From Caloramator quimbayensis (lineage in GTDB: Bacteria > Bacillota > Clostridia > Clostridiales > Caloramatoraceae), in the NCBI RefSeq assembly GCF_900167605.1, contig NZ_FUYH01000005.1, positions 1 through 64,000 on the forward strand: a stretch of DNA of 64,000 bases, read 5' to 3'. This document shows, in pieces, positions 31,893 through 40,486 of the stretch. The position numbers and the translations under genes were made by a program. Every line of letters starts with the position of its first letter. Position 1 is the stretch's first letter. The notes beneath the pieces were generated by a model, which was not told the DNA's origin, did no database searches, and was given only the letters and a program-made list of their open reading frames with translations.

Positions 31893-33032
31893 TTAATCTT
31901 CCTTCCCTTTTAGTCCATTTAAAATAAGATTTTTACATTTAAACCTGTTTTTCCATCCCTTAAGTGGGCTAATGGGCTTTAAATTATATTTTATTTTTTC
32001 TTTTCCGTCATAAAAAATCAAATCGAGAATATGAATTGTTTTTTTATCAGATAAAGCAAAAGAATTAACACAGGTTGCACAGTAGGATAGTATTATTTTA
32101 GAGCGTGCCATTGAAGCTCTTTTTAAAACCTGCTTTTTAAACAAATCTTTATTAGTTACTCCTATCATTCCTCCGCTTCCACAGCATAGAGTTTTATCTT
32201 TAGAGTAGGAAAACTCTTCATATTTATAGCCTAAATTTAACAGTATATCTCTTACAGCTTCGTGTATTTGAGGGCAGCCTCTTGTAGGACAAGGATCATG
32301 AAGGGCAAAAGTTTCAATACCCTCTGCCTTTTTGAAATCTTTAATTCCATTTTGGGATATAACTTCCCAAAGAGATATTGCTTTTAAATCTTTGCTGTTT
32401 TCTAATATTGTATTATAGCATGAGGGACAGGCAGTTATTATATTTTTTGCCCCCATACTTTCTATATCTTTAATCAAAAGGGAATAATATTTATTGAAAA
32501 GCTCCTTTTGCCCCATAGAATGGGTAGGATTTCCACAGCACTTTAATAATATACCTATATCGTTATTATAAACTTTTTTTAAATAGTTGTAGGTTTTAAT
32601 TATAAGTTCAGGACTATATGATGATAGGCTGCAGCCAGGGAGAAATAAATTATTAAATTTTTTATTTAGTGAATTTGATGCAGTAAAGATTTTTGAAAAA
32701 CTATTTTTCTGATGATACTTTATTGTGCTGTATCCTTTAACAGGGGGAATGCCTTTATTATCCTCACAAAGTGTACTTCTTAAGGATAAAAATATTTTAT
32801 CAAGGGGAATTTTAGAGGGACAAACATTAAAACAGTAGCCGCACTGTGTACATGAAAAGGGAATTTCTGCATTTAAGGGTTTATCTACAGAAATGTCCTT
32901 AAATAAACTAAAAGGTGATGTACAGTATTCATTCAGCATAGGACAGCCATTCATGCATAATTTGCAGTCAATGCATTTATTTTTAATATCTTTAGCTATA
33001 TCATCACATAGCATATTATATTTTTTTCCCAT
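31893..33032 (-). CDS. CCG-domain iron-sulfur oxidoreductase (GlpC/HdrD-like)
   Basis: A 379-residue electron-transfer protein. Two ferredoxin-type [4Fe-4S] sites are visible near the N-terminus, CIDCKLCMNGCP (residues 18-29) and CTQCGYCFNVCP (about 60-71). Two CCG (cysteine-rich) domains follow, with CCGNPTH near 165 and CCGSGGMIG near 285, each site binding a noncubane cluster or flavin-type partner in HdrB, GlpC and LutA relatives. No catalytic partner is next to it, so its redox couple is unknown. It shares a transcript with the flanking glycosyltransferase and TVP38 genes. Confidence 0.85.
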   Translation of the reverse strand: MGKKYNMLCDDIAKDIKNKCIDCKLCMNGCPMLNEYCTSPFSLFKDISVDKPLNAEIPFSCTQCGYCFNVCPSKIPLDKIFLSLRSTLCEDNKGIPPVKGYSTIKYHQKNSFSKIFTASNSLNKKFNNLFLPGCSLSSYSPELIIKTYNYLKKVYNNDIGILLKCCGNPTHSMGQKELFNKYYSLLIKDIESMGAKNIITACPSCYNTILENSKDLKAISLWEVISQNGIKDFKKAEGIETFALHDPCPTRGCPQIHEAVRDILLNLGYKYEEFSYSKDKTLCCGSGGMIGVTNKDLFKKQVLKRASMARSKIILSYCATCVNSFALSDKKTIHILDLIFYDGKEKIKYNLKPISPLKGWKNRFKCKNLILNGLKGKED

Positions 33033-33042
33033 TTTATTCTCC

Positions 33043-33717
33043 TTATCTTATATCTTTATATATAGATGCGATTTTTTCTATTGGTACATTTAAAATATAT
33101 AAAAGCTTTATATACTGCATTAATAAGAAGGTTTTAAAACATCCTCCCTCAATAAATCTTCTTGCTGAGGTTCCTATCTTTTCTTTTAATACAACAGTTT
33201 TTGCAGTTTTTTTAAGCCTTATGGACAGCTCAAAGTCTTCCATCAATGGTATATCTTTATAGCCTCCAATACCTTCAAATATACTTTTTTTAATAAATAT
33301 CCCTTGATCTCCAAAATAAAGCTTTAAATACTTTGCTCTTAAGTTTGATGTGCAGGAAATATATTTTAAGAAAGGGGAGCTGTAATCATAAAAATATAAA
33401 GATAAACATCCTCCGTCATAACCTTTACTTATTGCTTTTTCAATGCTTTCGATTGACCTTTCTGATATTTTTGAATCACAGTGTAAAAACCAGAGTATTT
33501 CCCCCTTTGAAATTAAGGCACCATTATTCATCTGTTTAGCTCTTCCCTTTGGGGAGGATATAACCTTTGCATATTTTGAAGCTATTAAAACAGTGTTATC
33601 CGTGCTTCCCCCGTCAACTACTATAATTTCCTTTAAAACTTTTAAATTATTTAGCTGCATTAATATTTTTTCAATATTTTTTTCTTCGTTTAATACTGGG
33701 ATTATTATAGATACCAT
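33043..33717 (-). CDS. TIGR04283-type glycosyltransferase (GT2)
   Basis: GT-A family 2 transferase, 224 residues, of the rSAM/selenodomain-associated transferase 2 type. SIIIPVLNEEKNI at the N-terminus and VVDGGSTDNTV near residue 37 bind the sugar nucleotide; GEILWFLHCDSKIS holds the DxD-like metal site. I chose the ATG at 33717 because GGTG lies six bases upstream; the ATG at 33729 has no site. Its usual partner TIGR04282 is at 19197, on the other side of the restriction island. Confidence 0.85.
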   Translation of the reverse strand: MVSIIIPVLNEEKNIEKILMQLNNLKVLKEIIVVDGGSTDNTVLIASKYAKVISSPKGRAKQMNNGALISKGEILWFLHCDSKISERSIESIEKAISKGYDGGCLSLYFYDYSSPFLKYISCTSNLRAKYLKLYFGDQGIFIKKSIFEGIGGYKDIPLMEDFELSIRLKKTAKTVVLKEKIGTSARRFIEGGCFKTFLLMQYIKLLYILNVPIEKIASIYKDIR

Positions 33718-33899
33718 ATTTAACACCATGCTTTTTATTTTTAGTATTAAAATTATAATATAAATTTAGTTATTTGATATATCATTATTTGATTTTTAAA
33801 TAGTATAAATGTTAATTATTTAAAAAACCAATATGTATTGCCGCATATATAGTGTTTATAGATAATAAACTATGTTAACAGTTTTATGGAGGTTATATT

Positions 33900-34778
33900 A
33901 TGCACAGAATAATTTATGACTGCGACAATACTATGGGACTTTGTGGAAAAGATGTTGATGACGGACTTACTTTATTATATCTTTTAGGCTGTGAAGATGT
34001 TATACTGGAGGGAGTTACTTTAACCCATGGAAACAGCTCAACAAAGGAAGTTTATGATAATACAGTTAGAATGTTTAACACTTTAGGCATAAAAAATGTA
34101 CCGGTTTGTAAAGGGAATGATACAGTTTGTGATAAGGTATCTGACGCTGCAATATATCTTGCAAATATGGCAAGAAAAAACAAAGGTGAAATAACACTTC
34201 TTGCAACAGGTTCAATGACTAATTTATATGAAGCATATCTATATGATAATGAGTTTTATAAAAATCTTAAAAATATAGTTATAATGGGCGGGGTTATTGA
34301 GCCTTTAATAATTTCTGGCGTTAAAATCGATGAGTTAAATCTATCCTGCGATTATAATGCCTCTTTTAGCCTTTTAACTTCTAATGCAGATATTACTATT
34401 TTAACAGGTAATACATGCCTTCAGGCCCTGTTTGGTGAAGAAGAAATAGAAAGGTTAATTAATATAAAGGGGAATAAAGTAATAGATTTTATTAATGAAA
34501 ATATTAAGGGATGGTATGAATTAATCTATAAAAGCTTTGGATTTAAGGGATTTTGCAACTGGGATTGTGCAGCAGCACTTTATATAACTAATCCAGAGCT
34601 TTATGAGACTAAAACTTTTGATATATATCCTCAATTAGAGGAATTAAAAAATGGATTTATAAATATAAAAAGTGATGAAGATAAGGGATATTCTGTAAAA
34701 ATTCCATTAAAAATTAAGGATTTGAAGATGTTTAATGATATATTAATTAAGAGCTGGTGCAATATTAAAAACATATAA
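33900..34778 (+). CDS. Nucleoside hydrolase (inosine-uridine type)
   Basis: Hydrolyses N-glycosidic bonds of nucleosides. The 292 residues start with RIIYDCDNTMGLCGKDVDDGLTLLYLLG, the calcium-binding Asp cluster of the IUNH family, in a version with a longer spacer than the usual DTDPGxDD. LLATGSMTNLYEA (near residue 102) and VIMGGVIEP (near 132) are family motifs, and DCNA/CDYNASF (near 156) holds the substrate loop. The GGAGG site precedes the ATG. Specificity (pyrimidine or purine) cannot be told. It is divergent from the transferase at 33717. Confidence 0.85.
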   Translation: MHRIIYDCDNTMGLCGKDVDDGLTLLYLLGCEDVILEGVTLTHGNSSTKEVYDNTVRMFNTLGIKNVPVCKGNDTVCDKVSDAAIYLANMARKNKGEITLLATGSMTNLYEAYLYDNEFYKNLKNIVIMGGVIEPLIISGVKIDELNLSCDYNASFSLLTSNADITILTGNTCLQALFGEEEIERLINIKGNKVIDFINENIKGWYELIYKSFGFKGFCNWDCAAALYITNPELYETKTFDIYPQLEELKNGFINIKSDEDKGYSVKIPLKIKDLKMFNDILIKSWCNIKNI

Positions 34779-34793
34779 AATGGGGTTGAATTA

Positions 34794-35474
34794 ATGAAGG
34801 AAAAGAATATTTTTATTAAAATATTGATTTTATTTATTGCTGTATTAATTTTTTTGCTTGTCCCCTCACTTCAAAAGGCAGTTAAGCATGCTGTTTTAAT
34901 ATTGAGCACATTTAATGTAGATGCTGTAAAGGAGTATATTTTATCCTTTGGAATATGGGCTCCTATTGTTTCCTTTTTGCTTATGGTTTTTCAATCAATA
35001 GCAGCCCCCCTGCCAGCCTTTATTATAACCTTTGCCAATGCAGCCTTGTTTGGATGGGTTAAAGGTGCAATATTATCTTGGTCAAGTGCAATGGCAGGAG
35101 CAACCCTTTGTTTTTATATTGCAAAATTTTACGGAAGGGATGCAGTTGAAAAGTTAACGAGTAGATTTGCCCTTGATAGCGTTGATGTTTTTTTTGAAAA
35201 ATACGGTAAATATGCAGTCCTTGTGGCAAGGCTTCTCCCCTTTGTAAGCTTTGATATAGTAAGCTATGCAGCAGGCCTTACAACCATGGATTTTTGGTCC
35301 TTTTTTATTGCAACAGGAATAGGACAGCTTCCAGCTACAATAGTTTATTCTTATGTGGGAGGAATGCTTACAGGAAGCGTTAAAACCTTTGTTTTTGGGC
35401 TTATGATATTGTTTGCACTTAGCATTATTATATTCGTTGCTAAAAAAATCTGGAATGAAAAAAATAATAAATAA
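34794..35474 (+). CDS. TVP38/TMEM64 (VTT domain) membrane protein
   Basis: Second VTT-domain protein here, 226 residues, with hydrophobic segments at about 8-25, 49-75, 90-105 and 150-215. Core motifs are IAAPLPAFIITFANAALFGWVKGAIL, GATLCFYIAKFYGRDAVEKL and ARLLPFVSFDIVSYAAGL. The two paralogues are on opposite strands around the nucleoside hydrolase. It is 15 bases after that gene and likely cotranscribed with it. Confidence 0.88.
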   Translation: MKEKNIFIKILILFIAVLIFLLVPSLQKAVKHAVLILSTFNVDAVKEYILSFGIWAPIVSFLLMVFQSIAAPLPAFIITFANAALFGWVKGAILSWSSAMAGATLCFYIAKFYGRDAVEKLTSRFALDSVDVFFEKYGKYAVLVARLLPFVSFDIVSYAAGLTTMDFWSFFIATGIGQLPATIVYSYVGGMLTGSVKTFVFGLMILFALSIIIFVAKKIWNEKNNK

Positions 35475-35510
35475 ATGGATTGTATATAGAATTAGACTCT
35501 TTTAAAGAAA

Positions 35511-35543
35511 TTTAGGCATTAGCAATTTTGCTAATGCCTAAAA
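35511..35543. terminator. Bidirectional terminator
   Basis: TTTAGGCATTAGCA and TGCTAATGCCTAAA form a stem with a four-base loop between the convergent TVP38 and DUF2680 genes. Flanks are A/T-rich on both sides. Confidence 0.85.
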
Positions 35544-35546
35544 CTT

Positions 35547-35984
35547 TTACTTATTGTATCCTCTTCCTAATCCGTTACAAGTTCCTCTACCAAGCCCTTT
35601 GCCTTGGCCTCCTCCGAATCCCACACCGTATTTTTGACCTATTCTTTGTGAGCCTGTTCCATCACAGTTTGCCATATTATTTTTTATTGCGTTTAAAATT
35701 TCATCGGCCTTTTCTTGAGTTAAAGTACCATCTTTTACTCTCTTATCTAATATTTCTTTTTTGTTTTTAAGCATTTCGGCTTTAAACTCTTCGAGTTTCC
35801 CTGCTTCCTTTGCTATTGTACCGTAGGTTTTACCTTGAGACCTTTCTGTATATAGTGTCTCTACTGACTTACCTGTAAGTTTCGATACAATATCAACTGG
35901 GCTTGTTGATGCATAGGCAAAAGCAGTTGTTGTTGAGACTACTCCAGCTACTAAAACACCTAATGCAATTTTTCTCATATTCAT
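35547..35984 (-). CDS. Secreted DUF2680 protein
   Basis: A 145-residue exported protein with an N-terminal signal peptide (KIALGVLVAGVVSTTTAFAYA). The middle has DUF2680 features: IVSKLTGKSVETLYTERSQGKTYGTIAKEAGKL then KEILDKRVKDGTLTQEKADEIL. The C-terminal 35 residues are rich in Gly, with GFGGGQGKGLGRGTC repeats. The AGGAGG site precedes the ATG at 35984. It is divergent from a two-component system at 36138, a recurrent pairing in Clostridia, so it may be a target or the sensor's partner. Function unknown. Confidence 0.82.
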   Translation of the reverse strand: MNMRKIALGVLVAGVVSTTTAFAYASTSPVDIVSKLTGKSVETLYTERSQGKTYGTIAKEAGKLEEFKAEMLKNKKEILDKRVKDGTLTQEKADEILNAIKNNMANCDGTGSQRIGQKYGVGFGGGQGKGLGRGTCNGLGRGYNK

Positions 35985-36137
35985 AAAATCAACCTCCTGA
36001 ATATTTTTATTTTATATTTTGATTATAATTTTTTAGTGTGATTATTTTATGGGATTTTTGTGTAGATTTTGTGAAGCTCATTTATTTTTTCTAAATTTTA
36101 TTTTAATATATAGGTAAAAATACAAGGCGGTGGTTTT

Positions 36138-36794
36138 ATGAGCAAAATTCTTATTGTTGAAGATGAAGATAAATTAAGACGTGTTTTAAAATTATATCTT
36201 GAAAAGGAAGGCTATGCAGTTGATGAGGCAAGGGATGGAGAAGAAGCTTTAAATGTGTTTTCACACCTAATACATTCCCTCATAATACTTGATGTTATGC
36301 TTCCAAAATTTGATGGATGGAGTGTTTTAAGGAATATAAGGAAGATAAGCGATGTTCCTGTTATAATGCTGACTGCAAGGGGGGAAGAGGAAGATAAAAT
36401 ATTTGGCTTTGACCTTGGTGTTGATGATTATGTAGTAAAGCCTGCAAGCCCAAGGGAAATAGTTGCAAGAACCCGTGCTATATTAAAGAGGGTTAAAAAA
36501 AGCGATGAGGAAAATGAAATTTCTATAGATAAATCAGCAAGAGAAGTTAAGATTAATGGAAAGACTATAGACTTAACTTTAAAAGAGTTCGATCTTCTTT
36601 TATATCTTTATGAGCATAAAAATGCGGCTATTTCAAGGGAACAGATATTAGATGCTGTTTGGGGATATGAATACTTTGGAGATCTTAGAACGGTAGATAC
36701 CCATATAAAAAATATAAGAGAAAAACTTGGCGATTTTAGGGATTATATTCAAACTGTAAGAGGTTTTGGATATAAATTTGAGGTGAAAAAATGA
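36138..36794 (+). CDS. OmpR/PhoB-family response regulator
   Basis: DNA-binding response regulator of 218 residues. The receiver has acidic residues Glu8-Asp9, phosphoacceptor Asp52 in ILDVMLPKFDG, and Lys near 101 in YVVKPASP. The C-terminal winged helix ends in the typical VRGFGYKFE. Its stop overlaps the histidine kinase ATG in an ATGA arrangement, so they are one operon. Confidence 0.93.
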   Translation: MSKILIVEDEDKLRRVLKLYLEKEGYAVDEARDGEEALNVFSHLIHSLIILDVMLPKFDGWSVLRNIRKISDVPVIMLTARGEEEDKIFGFDLGVDDYVVKPASPREIVARTRAILKRVKKSDEENEISIDKSAREVKINGKTIDLTLKEFDLLLYLYEHKNAAISREQILDAVWGYEYFGDLRTVDTHIKNIREKLGDFRDYIQTVRGFGYKFEVKK

Positions 36795-38143
36795 AGGGAA
36801 TAAGACTTAAATTATTTATATATATTAGTCTTCTTATGATATTGCTCCTTCTATTTAATATTCTTCTTCAAAGCAGCATATTAAACAGATACTATTCTAA
36901 TACCGAAAAGGATAAACTTATTTCCTATGCACAAATAATTGAAAAAAACCTTTTAAATCCTAAGGAGCTATCATCGCAAATAGATAGAATTTCAAGTAAC
37001 TTAAACGCAAGAGTATCCATATATGATGATAGAGGAAATATAATTTATAAAGATTATTCTCATATGATGGGTATGACTGGAAAAATAATGAATATAGAGA
37101 AAAGCAATTTGGAATTAGTATTAAAAGGACAGGTAATTTATAGAACCGACGAGGTAATGCTTCGTCAAAGCAAAATAATATCCCTTGGCTATCCTGCGAA
37201 AGTAAATGGCACTGTAGCTGCTATATTTATTCATATTCCGACAGTTGAAATAAAAAGTACAGTAGAAAATATATCAAAACAATTTACATATCTTTTGTTT
37301 ATTGCAATACTTATCTCCTTTTTAGGGGCTTATATATTAAGCAATAAATTTACTAAACCTATTTTAGATATAAAAAATGCAGCAAAAAAAATATCGGAAG
37401 GGAACTATGATGTAAGGTTAAATATAGCTACTAATGATGAGATAGAGGAGCTTTCAAATACAATAAATGTTATGTCAGAAAATTTAACAAAAACGGAAAA
37501 ATTAAGAAGGGATTTTATTGCAAATGTAACCCATGAATTCAGAACTCCTCTTGGAATCATAAAGGGATATGCAGAGGCACTATATGATGATATTGTGCCT
37601 GAAGATGAAAAAAAGCAATATATTGAGGATATAATAGAAGAAGTGGGAAAATTAAACAGACTCGTTAATGAGAACTTAGAGCTTTCTAAAATTGAATCTA
37701 AAAGCATAAAATTAAACTTTCAAAATTTTAATCTTTATGATTTATTAAAAGACATTGTTGATAAGGTTAAGATAATAAAGGGTAATAGAAGGATAAATCT
37801 ATCTGGAGAAGATGTTTTTATAAATGGGGATATGGAATACCTTGAAAGGGCTATATTAAATATCATATCAAATTCAATAAAGCATACAAAGGATGACGGC
37901 TTAATAGAGATAAGTCTAAAAAGTGAAAATAAAACTTCAATTACAATAAAAGATGATGGAGAAGGAATTGAAAAAGAGCATCTGCCCTATATATTTGAAA
38001 GATTTTACAGAGCAAAGGAAAAAGGTACAGGTGGTCTTGGGCTTTCTATTGCAAAAGAGATAATAAAACTTCATGGTGGTGAGATAAAAGTTATAAGTAA
38101 ACTTGGAGAGGGAAGTGTTTTTGAGATAAAATTGCCATGTTAA
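36791..38143 (+). CDS. Sensor histidine kinase
   Basis: Membrane kinase of 450 residues for the response regulator just upstream. There are two spans at about 7-25 and 166-184 flanking an extracytoplasmic sensor, then a HAMP domain (about 185-235). The H-box is NVTHEFRTPLGIIKGYAEAL with the phosphoacceptor His near 253. The ATPase has NSIKHTKDDG, DDGEGI and GTGGLGLSIAKEII. The signal is unknown; position next to the DUF2680 secreted protein hints at an envelope signal. Confidence 0.93.
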   Translation: MKGIRLKLFIYISLLMILLLLFNILLQSSILNRYYSNTEKDKLISYAQIIEKNLLNPKELSSQIDRISSNLNARVSIYDDRGNIIYKDYSHMMGMTGKIMNIEKSNLELVLKGQVIYRTDEVMLRQSKIISLGYPAKVNGTVAAIFIHIPTVEIKSTVENISKQFTYLLFIAILISFLGAYILSNKFTKPILDIKNAAKKISEGNYDVRLNIATNDEIEELSNTINVMSENLTKTEKLRRDFIANVTHEFRTPLGIIKGYAEALYDDIVPEDEKKQYIEDIIEEVGKLNRLVNENLELSKIESKSIKLNFQNFNLYDLLKDIVDKVKIIKGNRRINLSGEDVFINGDMEYLERAILNIISNSIKHTKDDGLIEISLKSENKTSITIKDDGEGIEKEHLPYIFERFYRAKEKGTGGLGLSIAKEIIKLHGGEIKVISKLGEGSVFEIKLPC

Positions 38144-38166
38144 CATATGTCAAAGCTTTTTAAAAT

Positions 38167-38216
38167 AAAAAGTCTCTGCCTTAAGTAGTTTCATTCTATT
38201 AAGACAGAGACTTTTT
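38167..38216. terminator. Terminator after the histidine kinase
   Basis: AAAAGTCTCTG and CAGAGACTTTT arms with matching TTAA-flanks form a long hairpin followed by T residues. It lies between the plus-strand kinase and the minus-strand P-loop gene and can serve either. Confidence 0.8.
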
Positions 38217-38285
38217 CATACTAACCGTACCTGATAATGAAGCAGTTAAGCAGTAGTTAAGTTTACTTTTCAGAACTTTGATTTT

Positions 38286-40034
38286 TTACAGCTTATTTAC
38301 TTCTTCAAACAGTTTTATAGCGGCGTTTTTAGGACCGGTTTTTTCCTTTCCTGAGATTCCAAGGCAGGTTTTAATCTGTCCAACTTTAACGCCTGCTTTA
38401 AAGAAAGCATTAAAATATTCATCTAAAAGAATATCCGTTTCCTTTTGCCTCTGGTATGGACCAAAAGGGTTTGCAAAGTAGGATTTAACAAGTCCTTTTT
38501 CGGAGGTTGTACCTTTTGCCATCCTCGCCCCGTCTTTAAAAACTTTTATAGCTTTGTTTATATCGCTGAAGAATTCAAGATGAGACATGTTATCTCCAAC
38601 ATCCTCATAGTTATTAGCATAAAGGAACATATCTATTGGGTATCCTCTCATAATATCCTTATAGCTTGTTATTGGAATTACAAGTCTTGCATTTACTTTA
38701 TCGGGGTTCATAAATATACTTCTGTCAAGTTCTCTAAAAGCATATCCGGGGTCTAAATCATCGAGCCTTACGAATGCGCCTATTTCAGTTCCAAAGGCGA
38801 GGGGTTTTTCGCTTCCATTTAATTTTAAAACTCCCATATCGTCGAATACAACAAGCATATCGCTTATATATTCCTCACCAAGACTTCTGAAGGCCTCGAG
38901 GGTTTCAGATTTTCCAGCACCGCTGTCTCCCATAATTACTATATTTGCATGTTTACCGCTCTTTAGAGTTATGCTCACCATAGCACCGTGTATTGGAAGA
39001 TAGCCCCTTTTTATCATTATCAGGTTGTGAAGGGTAAGCGTCATCTTCTTCATGTATCCAAAATAGTCTATAGCTTCACCGTAGCTTACATAACCCATCA
39101 TTATATCGTTGTTTAAGTCATCAAAGAATACAGTTTTTACGTTTTCGCTATTATCCCTTGCTCCAAATACATAGATTATATCAGGCTTTGTGTTTATACA
39201 TTCTTCCTTTGAAGCGAGTTCAAAGAGATTGCACAGGGATATTCCGTGGGACATAAAATCCCTATGAAAATATATATAGGATAAAAGGCTGCCAACCTTT
39301 GCAGGATAGCAGAACCAGTGGTCAGGATTTATTGTACAGTCTGACAATGGGTTTTTGTCTGCTTCGTTAAAGAAACCTTCCCTCGTATTTTTTTTAGGAT
39401 ATGCTATAAAGGGAGGATCAAGGGATATTGTTTCTATAAAGGGGATTTCCTTAAGAATTTCGTATTCTTTAGGGCAGGACCACTCATAATGGCTAAGAAC
39501 GAGTGCTGCGTTTGCACCTGCAGGAAGCTGCCTGTATACGTTTGGTTTTCCTCCGCTTACGCTTTCGCTTATTTTTCTATAAAGATTTAGTATTAAAGTG
39601 GAGAACTGAGAATTAGCATCTATAAAGCTTACGTTTTGAAGCCCTTCATTTGTTTTGTTATCTGAGATTATAGTATACCTTTCAAGCCTTCTCCAAAATC
39701 CATATATTCCTTCTATCATATCTGTAAAGTTTTCCTTTTGGGTAAGGAGCGATTTATATGAAGAATTAAGGTTTATTATTTCAGATACGTTTAATGTTAC
39801 AAGCATCTTAAAAACGGTAATAAGCTCTTTACTTGTTGATTCAATATCTAAATCTTTAAAGGATTCACAAAGGTATTTATAAACTGCACTATTTTTTCTT
39901 TGTATTTTTTTTAGGTATGCTTTAAGTACCCTTTCAAAACCTTCGCTGTTTAAAAGCTTTTCAGGGGTATCGCAATATTTTGCAGTAAAGTTTATCATAA
40001 CTTTGCCATTGCTTAAAGAGAATTCTTTTTTCAT
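38286..40034 (-). CDS. Large P-loop protein related to HPr kinase / PEP carboxykinase
   Basis: A 582-residue protein with an unusual composite form. A Walker A motif, MGDSGAGKSETLEAF (about 366-380), matches HPr kinase and ATP-PEPCK folds, and FDDMG with ARLVIPIT downstream fits that group. The N-terminal 330 residues match nothing I recognise. Similar clostridial proteins are sometimes annotated as PEP carboxykinase, but the characteristic PEPCK substrate-binding segments are not obvious. The ATG at 40034 has an AGGAGG site; the upstream ATG at 40055 overlaps it. Its leader shares a motif with that of the RpiR gene at 44367. It may be a nutrient-sensing kinase or a PEPCK relative. Function unresolved. 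Confidence 0.6.
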   Translation of the reverse strand: MKKEFSLSNGKVMINFTAKYCDTPEKLLNSEGFERVLKAYLKKIQRKNSAVYKYLCESFKDLDIESTSKELITVFKMLVTLNVSEIINLNSSYKSLLTQKENFTDMIEGIYGFWRRLERYTIISDNKTNEGLQNVSFIDANSQFSTLILNLYRKISESVSGGKPNVYRQLPAGANAALVLSHYEWSCPKEYEILKEIPFIETISLDPPFIAYPKKNTREGFFNEADKNPLSDCTINPDHWFCYPAKVGSLLSYIYFHRDFMSHGISLCNLFELASKEECINTKPDIIYVFGARDNSENVKTVFFDDLNNDIMMGYVSYGEAIDYFGYMKKMTLTLHNLIMIKRGYLPIHGAMVSITLKSGKHANIVIMGDSGAGKSETLEAFRSLGEEYISDMLVVFDDMGVLKLNGSEKPLAFGTEIGAFVRLDDLDPGYAFRELDRSIFMNPDKVNARLVIPITSYKDIMRGYPIDMFLYANNYEDVGDNMSHLEFFSDINKAIKVFKDGARMAKGTTSEKGLVKSYFANPFGPYQRQKETDILLDEYFNAFFKAGVKVGQIKTCLGISGKEKTGPKNAAIKLFEEVNKL

Positions 40035-40050
40035 CGTTTTTCCTCCTAAA

Positions 40051-40102
40051 TGCAATATTTAAAAATAAAAATTGCAAATTTCAAACTACAGAAATAATTA
40101 TA
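40051..40102 (-). promoter_or_regulatory. Candidate promoter and operator of the P-loop gene
   Basis: Read on the minus strand, a TATAAT box lies at 40102-40097. About 14-39 bases downstream of the predicted start of transcription is an inverted repeat, TGCAAT at 40051-40056 and ATTGCA at 40071-40076, just ahead of the AGGAGG site. Bases 40054-40076 nearly match those at 44311-44333 in front of the RpiR-family gene. A weak -35 (TTTATT-like) makes the promoter itself uncertain. Confidence 0.45.
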
Positions 40103-40486
40103 ACAGCAGTAGATATAAAAATAAAGAACATTTTTTTATATTTTTATTGCAATATTTAGTTAAAATATAAATAAATCAAGGATAAAGTAATGCATAAAAT
40201 TACTGGTTATTTTATAAATATTTTTTATCTCAAGTATACAAGAGTACAAAAATGAAATACTTTGTTGAAAATCTTGCAATATATTATATGCTCTAATATA
40301 AAAAGTGTTATATTATAGTTTCAGTTTCTTCTTTTCTGTTATATTTATATCTTTAGTTGTGTTAAAATCTGTAATATTTTTCTTAAAGAATTTAAACTAT
40401 TAAAACCTTTATATATATATAATTGTGTTTATATAAAGATTGAATTATAATGTTTAAACAGGAAATATAGCGTTGAGGTGTATAAA
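40077..40486. other. AT-rich intergenic region with TTGCAATAT copies
   Basis: About 400 bases between divergent genes. No reading frame convinces. TTGCAATAT-type words appear near 40145 and 40274, echoing the 40051-40076 motif. A small palindrome (TAATATAA at 40294-40301, TTATATTA at 40308-40315) is present. The pseudouridine synthase promoter lies at its right end. Confidence 0.5.
40423..40451 (+). promoter_or_regulatory. Probable sigma-A promoter of rluB
   Basis: -35 box TTGTGT at 40423-40428 and -10 box TATAAT at 40446-40451 are 17 bases apart, the usual spacing. Transcription would start near 40458, leaving a 29-base leader before the ATG at 40487 with its GAGGTG site. Confidence 0.6.
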
